Assembly: GCF_947493125.1 (NCBI RefSeq)
Contig: NZ_CANLQB010000004.1
Location: forward strand, 372,001 to 436,000
Reading direction: 5' to 3'
Source of the DNA: an uncultured Roseobacter sp.
GTDB taxonomy: Bacteria > Pseudomonadota > Alphaproteobacteria > Rhodobacterales > Rhodobacteraceae
DNA: 64,000 nt
The notes beneath the pieces are model-generated. The model worked only from the letters and a program-made list of their open reading frames with translations, was not told the origin of the DNA and ran no database searches. Made by a program: the position numbers and the translations under genes. Within the stretch, counting starts at the first letter, position 1. Every line of letters starts with the position of its first letter. This document shows, piece after piece, positions 18,640-27,418 of the stretch.

Positions 18640-19916
18640 GGACAATAGACACTCGCGGTTCAAATGGTCTGAGACTGACACTGCACCACTATACCCCCGA
18701 TCACGGCCAGCCGACGCATCCGCCAGTTCTCTATATTCACGGCGCAACATTTCCCTGCGCTTTATCCGTGGGGTTCAAGTTCGACGGGCGGTCTTGGGCC
18801 GATGACCTTGCAGATGCGGGATATGACGTCTGGGGCCTCGACTTTATCGGGTTTGGATCATCGGATCGGGCAAACGACAGTCAAGATGGATCACTGCCGG
18901 GCCGTTTTGACAGCGCTGTCGAACAGATCGAAACGGCAGTTCAGGAAATTCTGAAACACACCACCGCTGAACGCATATCCCTCATCGCACATTCGTGGGG
19001 AACACTTCCTGCTGGTGGCTTCGCAGCATCCCACCCCGGCCTGGTTGACCGATTGATCTTGTTCGGCCCGATATCGCGCCGAGACGATCCAGCATCTGTC
19101 GCGACAACTTCACCGACGCGAGCGATCACTTTGCAAGATCAGTTTGACCGGTTCACCGCAGATGTCCCGGACGGTGAGGCTGCAGTTCTATCCGATGCGC
19201 ACTTTCTTGATTGGGGTCAGGTCTATCTGGACAGTGATCCCGACAGCAGAGCGGTATCACCACCAGCAGTGACCGTGCCCTCTGGCCCCGCCGCGGACAT
19301 TTCAGCGGCATGGAGCGGGCGGTTTCCCTATGACCCCTCCAGGGTGCTGTGCCCTGTTCTGATTGTGAGAGGCGAATGGGACAGCTTGATACCGGATGAA
19401 GACGCAGCCTGGCTATATAACGCGTTCACAAATGCCGCCGACAAACAGGATGTAAAGCTGGCGCGCGCGACGCATCTTGCCCATCTGGAAACTGGCCGCG
19501 TTCGCCTTTACGCGACTGCACGTGCTTTTCTGAGAACTGAGACCGAAGACACTGCCAGTGCAAACAGCCAAATCGCCGTTATCTTCGAGGTTCGGCCAGC
19601 GGACGGCCGCAAAGACGAATATCTCACAATCGCTGCGGAAATGCGCCCCATGTTGGACGACGTGGATGGTTTCATTTCGGTTGAGCGGTTTCAAAGCCTC
19701 GCCAACCCGCACAAAATTCTCTCACTGTCTTTTTTCAAGGATGAAGCGGCCATCGCCCGCTGGCGCAATCTCGCGGCTCATCGCGGCGCACAGAACAAGG
19801 GGCGCGGTGGGGTCTTCGATGATTACCGCCTGCGCATCGCCAGCGTCGTCCGGGACTACGGCATGTTCGACCGCGTGCAAGCGCCGTCCGACAGCAGAAA
19901 AGCGCACAGCAAATGA
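18636..19916 (+). CDS. Alpha/beta hydrolase fused to a C-terminal antibiotic-biosynthesis-monooxygenase-like domain
   Basis: A 426-residue two-domain protein. Residues 1-300 are an alpha/beta hydrolase: VLYIHGATFP oxyanion region, nucleophile elbow LIAHSWGT, acid in VRGEWDSLIPDEDA, and the catalytic His in RATHLAHLE. Residues about 310-410 form a ferredoxin-like ABM domain (IAVIFEVRPADGRKDEYLTIAAEMRPMLDDVDGFISVERFQSL...LSLSFFKDEAAIARWRNLAAHR), a fold used by small monooxygenases and heme-degrading or quinone-forming enzymes. The start overlaps the NIPSNAP stop. The fusion suggests sequential hydrolysis and oxidation or isomerisation of one substrate; this is inference. The gene is intact although it sits next to decaying DNA. 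Confidence 0.85.
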   Translation: MRTIDTRGSNGLRLTLHHYTPDHGQPTHPPVLYIHGATFPCALSVGFKFDGRSWADDLADAGYDVWGLDFIGFGSSDRANDSQDGSLPGRFDSAVEQIETAVQEILKHTTAERISLIAHSWGTLPAGGFAASHPGLVDRLILFGPISRRDDPASVATTSPTRAITLQDQFDRFTADVPDGEAAVLSDAHFLDWGQVYLDSDPDSRAVSPPAVTVPSGPAADISAAWSGRFPYDPSRVLCPVLIVRGEWDSLIPDEDAAWLYNAFTNAADKQDVKLARATHLAHLETGRVRLYATARAFLRTETEDTASANSQIAVIFEVRPADGRKDEYLTIAAEMRPMLDDVDGFISVERFQSLANPHKILSLSFFKDEAAIARWRNLAAHRGAQNKGRGGVFDDYRLRIASVVRDYGMFDRVQAPSDSRKAHSK

Positions 19917-19929
19917 GTGCGGGCACCCG

Positions 19930-20073
19930 GAACGCGCCAGCAAGTGGCTGACATCATTGCTCGAACGCAAAGCCGCCCGGGTCGCAACTGTCGCGATGGC
20001 CAACAAAACAGCCCGGATCGTCTGGGCAGTACTCACGCGCAATGAGCCCTACAGCCCACACGCTGCAGCCTGA
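19930..20073 (+). pseudogene. C-terminal fragment of an IS110-family transposase
   Basis: In one frame the sequence just after the hydrolase gene reads KWLTSLLERKAARVATV followed by AMANKTARIVWAVLTRNE and a stop. That is the conserved C-terminus of IS110-family transposases (usual pattern ALANKMARIxWALL). Nothing of the N-terminal DEDD domain remains upstream, because the hydrolase gene abuts it. The decayed DNA that follows may be the element's non-coding tail. Confidence 0.65.
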
Positions 20074-20774
20074 AAGGAACAGACTGACGAGGTAGCAAGA
20101 CCCGCGAGACGACGGTGCATAAGTCAGCCGCCAAAACCAGGACACTCCGCCGACTGGCGCGGGCATAATAGCCCGCATAGCTGATAGGAACTTGGTTTGC
20201 GGAACCCATCAGGGCCAGCGGTCAAAACCGCGCAAACAGTCCGGACGCACGACGGCTTCTGACAAACGCACACATCAGCCCGAAAATGATTTGCTATGCA
20301 GGAGCCATCCACACAGGCCGTTCGCTGCAGGCGCGAAAATCTAAAGCTTTTCAACTCGCTGATTGGCAGACAGCTCTGCCACTGTACGACACAACTCCAA
20401 GGATTGTTGTCGACAGCGAAAGATGGCCGCGCGGACCGACGTAACGACGAAAATGATGTCACGCAGAGGGCATGACAGAAGGGTGTCCTGATCGCCAAGC
20501 TTTGCCGAAACTTATACACCGCGCGAAGAAGCGGCGAATGCAACGACCTTTTTTAGGGAACTCAAAAAACGCAAATAACAACGGGTGATCAGACACCAGC
20601 CGCTTTCAAGCCCAGTATGTCACGGTGCAGCTGACTGACTTCAGATAGCCTGGAATTCTTGCTGTCCCTGCTGCAGACCGCCTTTTTGGCGCGTCCGGTG
20701 CCTTTTTGCGCATGTATCCCGCCTGCGCTCAACGCGGGAATACAGTTACGATCCGGTTTTCGCTTCTGCAGGAG
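20074..20774. other. 700-bp decayed intergenic DNA
   Basis: No gene is supported. Open frames here translate into cysteine- and serine-rich peptides without recognisable domains. It is relatively AT-rich compared with the flanks of the window and probably contains the rest of an IS element and the end of the ABC-transporter transcript. Confidence 0.45.
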
Positions 20775-21878
20775 TCACATCTGTCGAGACCGGTGCCAAG
20801 AGATTATGACGAGCAGTATATACGAAAGACACACATGCGCAGACAGCGCGATTAACTCGTTGACACGCCAGCCCACCTTTTCGCCGAAAAACAGCCATCC
20901 CTCGAGCATCGGCCTGAGGTAGGTCAGCGGGAACAGGGCGCGCAGTATCATATCGTCCGTGGCGGACAATTCCTGAAGGCTCGTAACGAAACCGGTCAGG
21001 ATCAGATTGGCAATGAGGTACACCGAAACTGCGATATAAGCCTGCGTTGCACTATTTCCGAGCAAGGCCAGGGCAATACCAATGCTGGCGGCGGCGACAC
21101 TGGCAAGCAGGCATGCGCCATAGATGGGGACCACCCCGGGGCGCAGATAGAAGCCAAATGCCGGTTGCAGGGCAAGCGCGAGGAATGCCGTGATCGTCAG
21201 CGTCAACAGAACCACGAAAAGCAGCTTGGCCCCCACCACCAACGTCCAGCTACTGTTTGGCAGCGTCACCAACAGGGGCATTGTCCGGCTTTCCAATTCG
21301 CGCAACATCGAGCGAGCGCCAAGCAAGGACGCCAGAAAGACCACCACAAGCGCCATGAACCTTGGCAGGAATACATGTGTTTCCGCGCCTGGAAGGACCG
21401 AGAGATGGCGCATCTTCAGGCGCGAGCCACCTTCCTCGATATACGCGGCGGCCGCAGTCGTCAGCCAGCGGTCATCACCACCCAGCGCCCGGTTGATCCG
21501 GACCGCCATCTCGTAATTCAGGCGCCGCTCGCTCAAGGACGACGAGCGCTCGACAAACGTGCGTCCGGCTTCTTGCGATATAAGGAGTCCCATTGATGCA
21601 TTGTGGCGCGCCATTAGCAGGTTCAGATCTTGGGTATCCGACACAATAATCGCATCGATGCCGTCGATGCGTGATATCTCGTCCAGCTGCCAATCGTACG
21701 AAACGAGATAGTCAGCCGGAGACGCCAACACAACGCGAACCGGCTGGTCGGGTTGCAGCAGTGTTGTCGACACATACAGCAGGTACAGCGGTATAAGAAA
21801 TGCTCCGATCAGCATCCACGGCTGACGGGCTAACTCGTAAAGCTCCTTCCACAATAGGAGCCGGAGCAAAGCAGTCAT
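20775..21878 (-). CDS. ABC-2 type transporter permease
   Basis: An inner-membrane permease of about 367 residues with NatB/ABC-2 architecture. One N-terminal membrane segment (MLIGAFLIPLYLLYVSTTLL), a large external domain of about 130 residues, then five hydrophobic segments (FMALVVVFLASLLGA, LLFVVLLTLTITAFLALAL, YGACLLASVAAASIGIALALLG, AYIAVSVYLIANLILTGFV, ALSAHVCLSYILLVII). The start at 21878 has GAGGA seven bases upstream and overlaps the ATPase stop codon by four bases. It is the last gene of the four-gene overlapping unit. The transported substrate, and whether it imports, exports or extracts lipid or protein, cannot be told. Confidence 0.85.
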   Translation of the reverse strand: MTALLRLLLWKELYELARQPWMLIGAFLIPLYLLYVSTTLLQPDQPVRVVLASPADYLVSYDWQLDEISRIDGIDAIIVSDTQDLNLLMARHNASMGLLISQEAGRTFVERSSSLSERRLNYEMAVRINRALGGDDRWLTTAAAAYIEEGGSRLKMRHLSVLPGAETHVFLPRFMALVVVFLASLLGARSMLRELESRTMPLLVTLPNSSWTLVVGAKLLFVVLLTLTITAFLALALQPAFGFYLRPGVVPIYGACLLASVAAASIGIALALLGNSATQAYIAVSVYLIANLILTGFVTSLQELSATDDMILRALFPLTYLRPMLEGWLFFGEKVGWRVNELIALSAHVCLSYILLVIISWHRSRQM

Positions 21879-22507
21879 GATGCGTCCTCTATCCGACCGT
21901 TGGCCATGCCAACCTGCCGCCACCCCTTGCCGATACCGTCCCGGTGGTGTTCGGTAATGACAAGAAGCGGGGTGTTCGCTCCGACATCAGACAAGACATC
22001 GTACAGATGTGCGCGATTTGCGGGGTCAAGGCCTCCGAATGGTTCGTCCAGAAACAGCATTTCCGGGCGCAGTGACAACATGGCAGCGACGGAGAATATC
22101 CGCTGCATTCCGCCGGACAATGTACGCAGCGGCTTATCCAGATCGCGGCTCGAGACATTGCGCAGCAGTGCAACAAAAGGTGACTCGTCGGGGGTCCGGT
22201 TGTGGAGCCGCGACAGGATGATGAGGTTCTGATGGATTGAAAGGTCTTCGTAGAGCCCACCGGTCTGCGGCAAGAACAACAGGCAGGATTTGCGGAACGC
22301 AGGATCAAGTGTGCGCGTACCCTGCGTCAGCGATGTTGCGCCGGCAAGTATGCGTAGCAAGGTCGACTTGCCACTGGCGTTTGATCCCCAGATCAAAACG
22401 GCCTCGCCCTGCCGAAGGTCGAGGGCCTCAATCTCGACCACCTTATTGCCACGATAGGTCTTTTGCGCGCTTTGCAGCGAGATGATCGGCGGTACGTGCT
22501 CAGTCAT
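21875..22507 (-). CDS. ABC transporter ATP-binding protein
   Basis: A compact ATPase of 210 residues. Walker A is GSNASGKST, the signature is LSGGMQR, Walker B is MLFLDEPFGGLD and the H-loop follows at LLVITEHH. The short length and sequence style resemble CcmA/NatA-type subunits that pair with ABC-2 permeases. The ATG at 22507 overlaps the upstream gene's stop by eight bases; longer frames upstream belong to that gene's reverse reading. It should energise the permease encoded directly downstream. Confidence 0.93.
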   Translation of the reverse strand: MTEHVPPIISLQSAQKTYRGNKVVEIEALDLRQGEAVLIWGSNASGKSTLLRILAGATSLTQGTRTLDPAFRKSCLLFLPQTGGLYEDLSIHQNLIILSRLHNRTPDESPFVALLRNVSSRDLDKPLRTLSGGMQRIFSVAAMLSLRPEMLFLDEPFGGLDPANRAHLYDVLSDVGANTPLLVITEHHRDGIGKGWRQVGMANGRIEDAS

Positions 22508-24893
22508 GCGTGAGTTCCGCGTCGATCGAAAGCCCGCTAAAATTTTCCGAGGGCAGCAGAGAGACCCGGACCGAACGGTACTGGTCGAGCACCTCGAACC
22601 CACCGGTGGAGAAATAGGATCGGACCTCTTCCACCGGATAGAGCAGGCCAAGGGTAACGAGATGTTCGGGATTTCCCTTGACCCACAATTTGTCGCCGGT
22701 CGAACGTCCGGCTTCGGCGGTGCGGATCGCCAGGATAGCCAGAAATCTTTCGAGTGTCCTCGCGTCGGTCGCAAAGGCAACCGAGCCGTCCGCCAGTCGT
22801 CCAAAGGCAAGGCGGAAAGAGTTGTTTCGCAGGGCTTCTATGTCCAGTTCATCTTGGCCCTGCCTTGCAAACCGATAGCGAACATCAAGATCCGACACCG
22901 GCGGCGGGACAAAACCGATCTCGAAGCGGTCAAGCGTGTCTCGATAGGCGGCGCTTTCGAACTCGTAGGGTGCCGCTTCGGGCTTACGGACGATATCCGT
23001 CTCCTTGATTGTGTAGCGTTCGACCAAGTCCGGCCCTTCATCTCCGAGAAGTTCCAAAAATTCATCGCTGACGACAGGAAGCGTCTTCCTGCCCTGATCC
23101 TCCCAATAGGCGGCCCGGGCGAGACACAGAACCTGGATATCCCGCGCCTCCTTCATCTGTTCACGTGCCCTGTCAATCAGCCGCTCCAGGCGAGACGGTA
23201 CCAGCCCATGCTGAACCAGGACGACTTCTGGCACACCGTCGCGCAGATCCAACAGGTAGCCTTCCAGCGGGCCCACCGTGTCCAGCGCCATTATGCCCCG
23301 GACAAGCGGCGCGAAATTGCCGAGCGTGTCGTAGATGCTCGGATTTCTTGATGCCTGTCCAAGGGACCAACAATCCGTTGCCGCGGGTCCTTCGCTTCCT
23401 ATTGAGCGGTCTTCCGTCACCAAGTTCGGGCCATCGTCGGCGTCAGGTGAGACATCTGCACCTTTGCGATCGCTGTCCATGTCATCGCCAGAACCGAACC
23501 GATCTTCGATGGGCTCAGGCTCTACGATCGTGATCTCATCGGGTGCAAGAACGGCTCCGCCGTCTTCGAGATCGTCTGCAATTTGAAGCGCATACTTGGT
23601 GTAAATGTCGTCCAAAAGGTTCAGATACAGGCCGATTGCCGGGTCATTGAAAAGCGCCGCGAATGGTACATCGTCGGTCAAAGCCGGCGCCGGCGCCGCC
23701 GAATTCGCAACGAGGTTTTCAAAAACATCGAAGCCAAAAGTGTCGATAGGCAAAGCCGCTCGAAGCTTAATTCGGTCTGGTCCGGCCGTTATCGAAAATG
23801 GCACGGTTCCGACCACGGGCTCTTCGATGCCGCGCAATAACCCCATCAGTGTCGCGTCACCCGCTTCGGCCTCGGTATGAAACTGGTCAATCAGCCCGAG
23901 CAAGGCATTGTCACCTAAAAGACGCGTGGCCCTTTCGTCTCGCCTGTCCGCTGCAGTTCGTATACGCTCCGGACGCGTGGCGATCAACATGTAGCCGTCA
24001 ACGAACCCCGCAAACATGTCCTCGTTCTCGCTTGTCCAGATGGTTACATTTCCGGGCCCGGGCAATCTCGCGTTGTCCCACTGCATCAGTGTCGGGGTAC
24101 TGACATCATTCACGAAGGGCTGGTCACAGCGCCTACTGTAGTCAATCCGACAGTCACAGGGCCGGCTTGTGCCGTCCTCCAGAACAAGGCGGCACGACAG
24201 CTCCATCCGTGCTGGGCCTCGACCGTCCGGCACGAGGAAAAGCGATATCTCTGTCTGATCTTGGGACAGGGTCACATCGTGATCGACGCCAACACTCAGA
24301 AGCCGCGGATTGCTTTGAAAGGGCGCGTTCTCTGGGACCTCGCACACCCTCGCGTTTTCCACCCGATCCGCGGTGACAACGATACGCATTACCCCTTCTT
24401 CCGCATTCGGCAGGGCAATATTTACCGGAATTGGCTCAACGAACAGCGTGCCCAGAAAATCAAGCGCCAGTGTGTCATCGCGAACCGGCAGGGAAAGCAA
24501 GAAATCGGGCCATTCATTCACGAGTGCAAAGGACAAACCGCGGTTCACGTCAAACCCTGCGGAAGAGAGGTCTTCAGGCGTCTGCAAAGCAATACAACGC
24601 TGCGAAAGGCCATGGAGCGAGGTGTTCATCTCGGCCCAGAACGACTCGGGCGCCGGATCGCGAAGCCGCGCCGTGTGATTGCCGAGGTTTTGCCAGATCC
24701 CGTCAAGCGACGAACTGACGGCCAGTGCCCGGGACTCAACGGGGATAAATCCGACCTGCGGCGGCAACCGGGTGCCCGTCTTGGTGGCCTCCTGAATGCT
24801 CAGCAGGAAGATGGTTGCCGCCATTGTCACGGCCACAGGCAACAGAGCGCGATGCCAGGTCGCCAAATTGCGAAAAAACCGATCTTCACTCAT
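22500..24893 (-). CDS. Large membrane-anchored protein of unknown function in ABC unit
   Basis: A protein of about 797 residues, not recognised. One membrane segment near the N-terminus (LLPVAVTMAATIFLLSI, about 20-36) anchors a very large remaining part that is probably periplasmic. That part has two alpha/beta regions with DUF3352-like flavour (GYMLIATRPERIRTA and FRLAFGRLADGSVAFATDARTLERFLAIL), a cysteine-rich patch (CRLVLEDGTSRPCDCRIDYSRRCD) and an acidic linker near residues 495-545. The ATG at 24893 overlaps the upstream stop by eight bases, and its own stop overlaps the ATPase gene by eight. The tight overlap implies that it works with the ABC transporter, perhaps as an external receptor or effector. 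Confidence 0.72.
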   Translation of the reverse strand: MSEDRFFRNLATWHRALLPVAVTMAATIFLLSIQEATKTGTRLPPQVGFIPVESRALAVSSSLDGIWQNLGNHTARLRDPAPESFWAEMNTSLHGLSQRCIALQTPEDLSSAGFDVNRGLSFALVNEWPDFLLSLPVRDDTLALDFLGTLFVEPIPVNIALPNAEEGVMRIVVTADRVENARVCEVPENAPFQSNPRLLSVGVDHDVTLSQDQTEISLFLVPDGRGPARMELSCRLVLEDGTSRPCDCRIDYSRRCDQPFVNDVSTPTLMQWDNARLPGPGNVTIWTSENEDMFAGFVDGYMLIATRPERIRTAADRRDERATRLLGDNALLGLIDQFHTEAEAGDATLMGLLRGIEEPVVGTVPFSITAGPDRIKLRAALPIDTFGFDVFENLVANSAAPAPALTDDVPFAALFNDPAIGLYLNLLDDIYTKYALQIADDLEDGGAVLAPDEITIVEPEPIEDRFGSGDDMDSDRKGADVSPDADDGPNLVTEDRSIGSEGPAATDCWSLGQASRNPSIYDTLGNFAPLVRGIMALDTVGPLEGYLLDLRDGVPEVVLVQHGLVPSRLERLIDRAREQMKEARDIQVLCLARAAYWEDQGRKTLPVVSDEFLELLGDEGPDLVERYTIKETDIVRKPEAAPYEFESAAYRDTLDRFEIGFVPPPVSDLDVRYRFARQGQDELDIEALRNNSFRLAFGRLADGSVAFATDARTLERFLAILAIRTAEAGRSTGDKLWVKGNPEHLVTLGLLYPVEEVRSYFSTGGFEVLDQYRSVRVSLLPSENFSGLSIDAELTHD

Positions 24894-26109
24894 TGCCGAT
24901 CGCTGCCTCGTATGCGGCCACAGCCGTAGAAATCTGCCTGTCCCCGACGGTTTCTGGCAGCAAGAGCTCTTCCAGCGCGACCGCAATCTCCAAGGCGCAT
25001 TTGGACGTCTTGCAGTCTCCCGCCGCATGTATTGCGGCCCGCGCGCGATCTATTGACTCAGGCCGCAGCTCGTCTTCGGAAGCCCCTTCGAGAAAAAGCT
25101 CCATTTGCTCTTGAAGCAACAGGCTCAAATCAGTCCAAATCTGAACCTGCTGTTCGGGCTCGAGCGGTGGCAGGCTCAACTCGTCAACGAGTTTTACGGC
25201 CAATCGCACCGCCAGCACCAGCATGAGTTCGTTGCTGTTGCGGACAGTTCCGCGCGCGACAATACTTTTACCCGATTTGACCCGGTCAAATCTCTCCTGC
25301 TCAGGTATCCGCTGGTGGACATACGCACGCACGACAAGTTCGCGGGGTCTTCCGGTGACGCTCTGAATCTTGGCACTACCGACAAGTGCAATATCGACCC
25401 GCTGGCTCAGCGCATTCAGCTTCTCCTGTTTGCTAAGCCAGTTATCCAGGTTGGCGAGCGAAGTCTGTCCGAATTTTTTGCGAAAATCGTTGTGCTCATC
25501 CTGCGCAAGTGACGGGTGGATCTCGATATCCAGATTCGAAAGCGCCGCGGAAATCCGCTCTTTGGCTCCAAGATCGATGGCTGCAAGCAGCCCCGTATCC
25601 AGAGCAAGCTGCTGATCTTCCAGTGAAGTCCCGACGAGTTTCGACGGCGCGAAGAAGGCGACTGTCTTTGCGGGGAGAACCGGAGGCGGACGAAAACTGT
25701 CAAGCACGGTGATCACACCTGCCCCGGTCAGGTAGACCATAGACGCCGCCGGCAGAACCAACTTCGGCAGCGGAACCTTGGTGTTCCGATTCACTCTGAG
25801 GCTTTTGCCCCGAAGACGTTTGTAAAAGAGCGCGGAAATCACGAGGACAGCGCCGGCCGCACAGGCCAGCCAGACCGACGGGACAGCCAGCGCCGCGAAG
25901 ATCAGCAGGGTTGCCGCAAGAAGGCCGGTCAACGTGCCCTTGAGATAGGTTTTGATCGCGTCGTTCCAGACTGAAACGACCAGCGCGATGCTGCTGGCCG
26001 CAATGGTCGTTATGATGAGTTGGCCCGGCGGAGCCGCGCCCCCTGCTCCTTGCAGCGGGCATTCGATGCCAATGAGACAACTTACGGATGATGCAATCGA
26101 GTCAAACAA
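24886..26109 (-). CDS. Membrane protein of unknown function, first gene of ABC unit
   Basis: An unrecognised 407-residue protein. Four hydrophobic stretches lie in residues 30-137 (GQLIITTIAASSIALVV, LLAATLLIFAALAV, LACAAGAVLVISALF, LVLPAASMVYLTGAGVITVL). The remaining 270 residues form a soluble domain with a segment faintly like TolB/FlgO-type lipid-linked stress domains (VDIALVGSAKIQSVTGRPRELVVRAYV) and a helical C-terminus with a CKTSKCALE pair of cysteines, as in tetratricopeptide-like repeats. The start appears to be TTG at 26109; no nearby ATG exists. It leads a unit of four genes with 4-8 base overlaps. Confidence 0.68.
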   Translation of the reverse strand: MFDSIASSVSCLIGIECPLQGAGGAAPPGQLIITTIAASSIALVVSVWNDAIKTYLKGTLTGLLAATLLIFAALAVPSVWLACAAGAVLVISALFYKRLRGKSLRVNRNTKVPLPKLVLPAASMVYLTGAGVITVLDSFRPPPVLPAKTVAFFAPSKLVGTSLEDQQLALDTGLLAAIDLGAKERISAALSNLDIEIHPSLAQDEHNDFRKKFGQTSLANLDNWLSKQEKLNALSQRVDIALVGSAKIQSVTGRPRELVVRAYVHQRIPEQERFDRVKSGKSIVARGTVRNSNELMLVLAVRLAVKLVDELSLPPLEPEQQVQIWTDLSLLLQEQMELFLEGASEDELRPESIDRARAAIHAAGDCKTSKCALEIAVALEELLLPETVGDRQISTAVAAYEAAIGNE

Positions 26110-26716
26110 ATCAATTCTCTAATAAAAGATGCCGTCACCCATAAGTGAGCCGAATCTATTCAATCTATGATAGCAGAAGTGACACAAGAATGGACTTTTT
26201 TGGATTGCACCGCTCGCCTGTCGCCAAGCGACGCGTTGCTTGAGATCCAGGCAAGTCGGCGCAACAATGGGACGGGTCCATGGTCAATCAAATCGACCGG
26301 TCGGATCGAAAAGCCGCGTTCCTCCGCGCCGATGCTCATCGAAAAGAGCATTCACCAAAGACGTGCATCCCGGTTGTTTGGCTCACTGCCGATCTTGGGG
26401 GTCGACACATCATCAATCAGATCTTGGCGCAGTTCGATGGAAAAAGCGGCCCACGGCAGACATCCAACTCACTCTCTCGATGCTGCGGTTGCAGCCCGCT
26501 TTGCCGCCGTTCGCTGCGGGAGCAAACGCCGTTGATGACTGAACTCATGCTGTGCGGACATACCGAGCAGCCTCATTCGCTGATCACATGCCGGCCAACG
26601 GCGCTTTTCGCCGATATTCAGAAGTGGAGAACTTCAGGCGACAGAGGGCGCAGCTTTACCAGGGTCCCTGCTGAAGAGCCGTGGATGGCGGTGCCTACCA
26701 CAGGAAGACAAACCCT
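26110..26716. other. 600-bp stretch between the ABC unit and hutC, with repeat copy B
   Basis: No gene is supported. The part next to 26110 must hold the promoter of the four-gene ABC unit, although no clear -35/-10 pair was seen. The rest appears decayed and contains repeat copy B. Open frames on both strands are short and unrecognisable. Confidence 0.45.
26456..26544. repeat. Diverged 89-bp repeat, copy B
   Basis: Gapless partner of 17398-17486 in the same orientation, about 82 percent identical by hand count. The two copies are 9 kb apart and enclose the ArsR/NIPSNAP/hydrolase and ABC cargo. They could be remains of one mobile element duplicated inside the island. Confidence 0.6.
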
Positions 26717-27418
26717 CTAGTTTGAGGTCAAAAGCTCGTATCCAGGCGATGCATATGCTTTCACTAAGGTGATAGGCGCTGTCCCGACCCAAGTTGTGCG
26801 TTCGATCACGAGCAACGCGCTGCCTTTCTCACTGTCGAGGATGTCAGCGGTCTCCGCAGTGGCGGAAATCGCGTAGAACCTTAGATCGCAGCGTGTATAT
26901 GGCTTGTTCCTGACCAGCCATTCATTGGCGCTTTCGCGCGCGAGGTCGACCTTGAGGATCTCTGGCACCGTATCTGTGCTGATCCAACGATCTTCGTAAA
27001 TGTGCGGCTTATGATCGGCCAAATGCACTGCCCGCACACGCATCATATCCGTTGGCTCAGTCTGCTCGAATTTTCCGGCGATTTCTGGTGGAATTCTGGC
27101 GAGATCTTGAGTGATCAAATGATAACCATAGACGCTTCCGCGCTTTTCCACCTCGAGCCGCGTGATTGGAATGTCCACAGTGGCGCGCGTGACGGGGTCC
27201 ATACGCACATGGGTGCCACCCTTGCGTTTGCGCTCAACAAGTCCTGCATCCGAAAGATCGCGCATCGCGCGCTGTACGGTTGAGCGGGCACAGCCCAATT
27301 GGTCGGCAATGTCCGCATCACGCGGCAGCTTGTCCCCGGGCGCGTAGGTGCGGTCAAGGATACCGGACTTGATTTGGTCACGGACTTCTTTCCAGGACAG
27401 GCGCGCGCTTTGTATCAA
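26717..27418 (-). CDS. hutC: Histidine utilisation repressor HutC (GntR family)
   Basis: A 233-residue GntR/HutC regulator. The N-terminal winged helix is IKSGILDRTYAPGDKLPRDADIADQLGCARSTVQRAMRDLSDAGLVERKRKGGTHV; the C-terminal UTRA ligand domain runs from about residue 90 (SVYGYHLITQDLARIPPEIAGKFE ... ERTTWVGTAPITLVKAYASPGYEL). HutC represses hut genes and is released by urocanate in characterised systems. It overlaps the hutF stop by four bases and is last in the leftward unit. The long dyad before hutI is its likely operator. Confidence 0.92.
   Translation of the reverse strand: MIQSARLSWKEVRDQIKSGILDRTYAPGDKLPRDADIADQLGCARSTVQRAMRDLSDAGLVERKRKGGTHVRMDPVTRATVDIPITRLEVEKRGSVYGYHLITQDLARIPPEIAGKFEQTEPTDMMRVRAVHLADHKPHIYEDRWISTDTVPEILKVDLARESANEWLVRNKPYTRCDLRFYAISATAETADILDSEKGSALLVIERTTWVGTAPITLVKAYASPGYELLTSN

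Noticed and set aside
20124-20543. 139-codon minus-strand frame between the IS fragment and the ABC unit
   Set aside because: Cys/Ser-rich with no domain or convincing ribosome site; likely chance.
22482-23351. 289-codon plus-strand frame inside the large unknown gene of the ABC unit
   Set aside because: The minus frame overlaps its neighbours in the operon with coupled starts; the plus frame has no ribosome site or recognisable domain.
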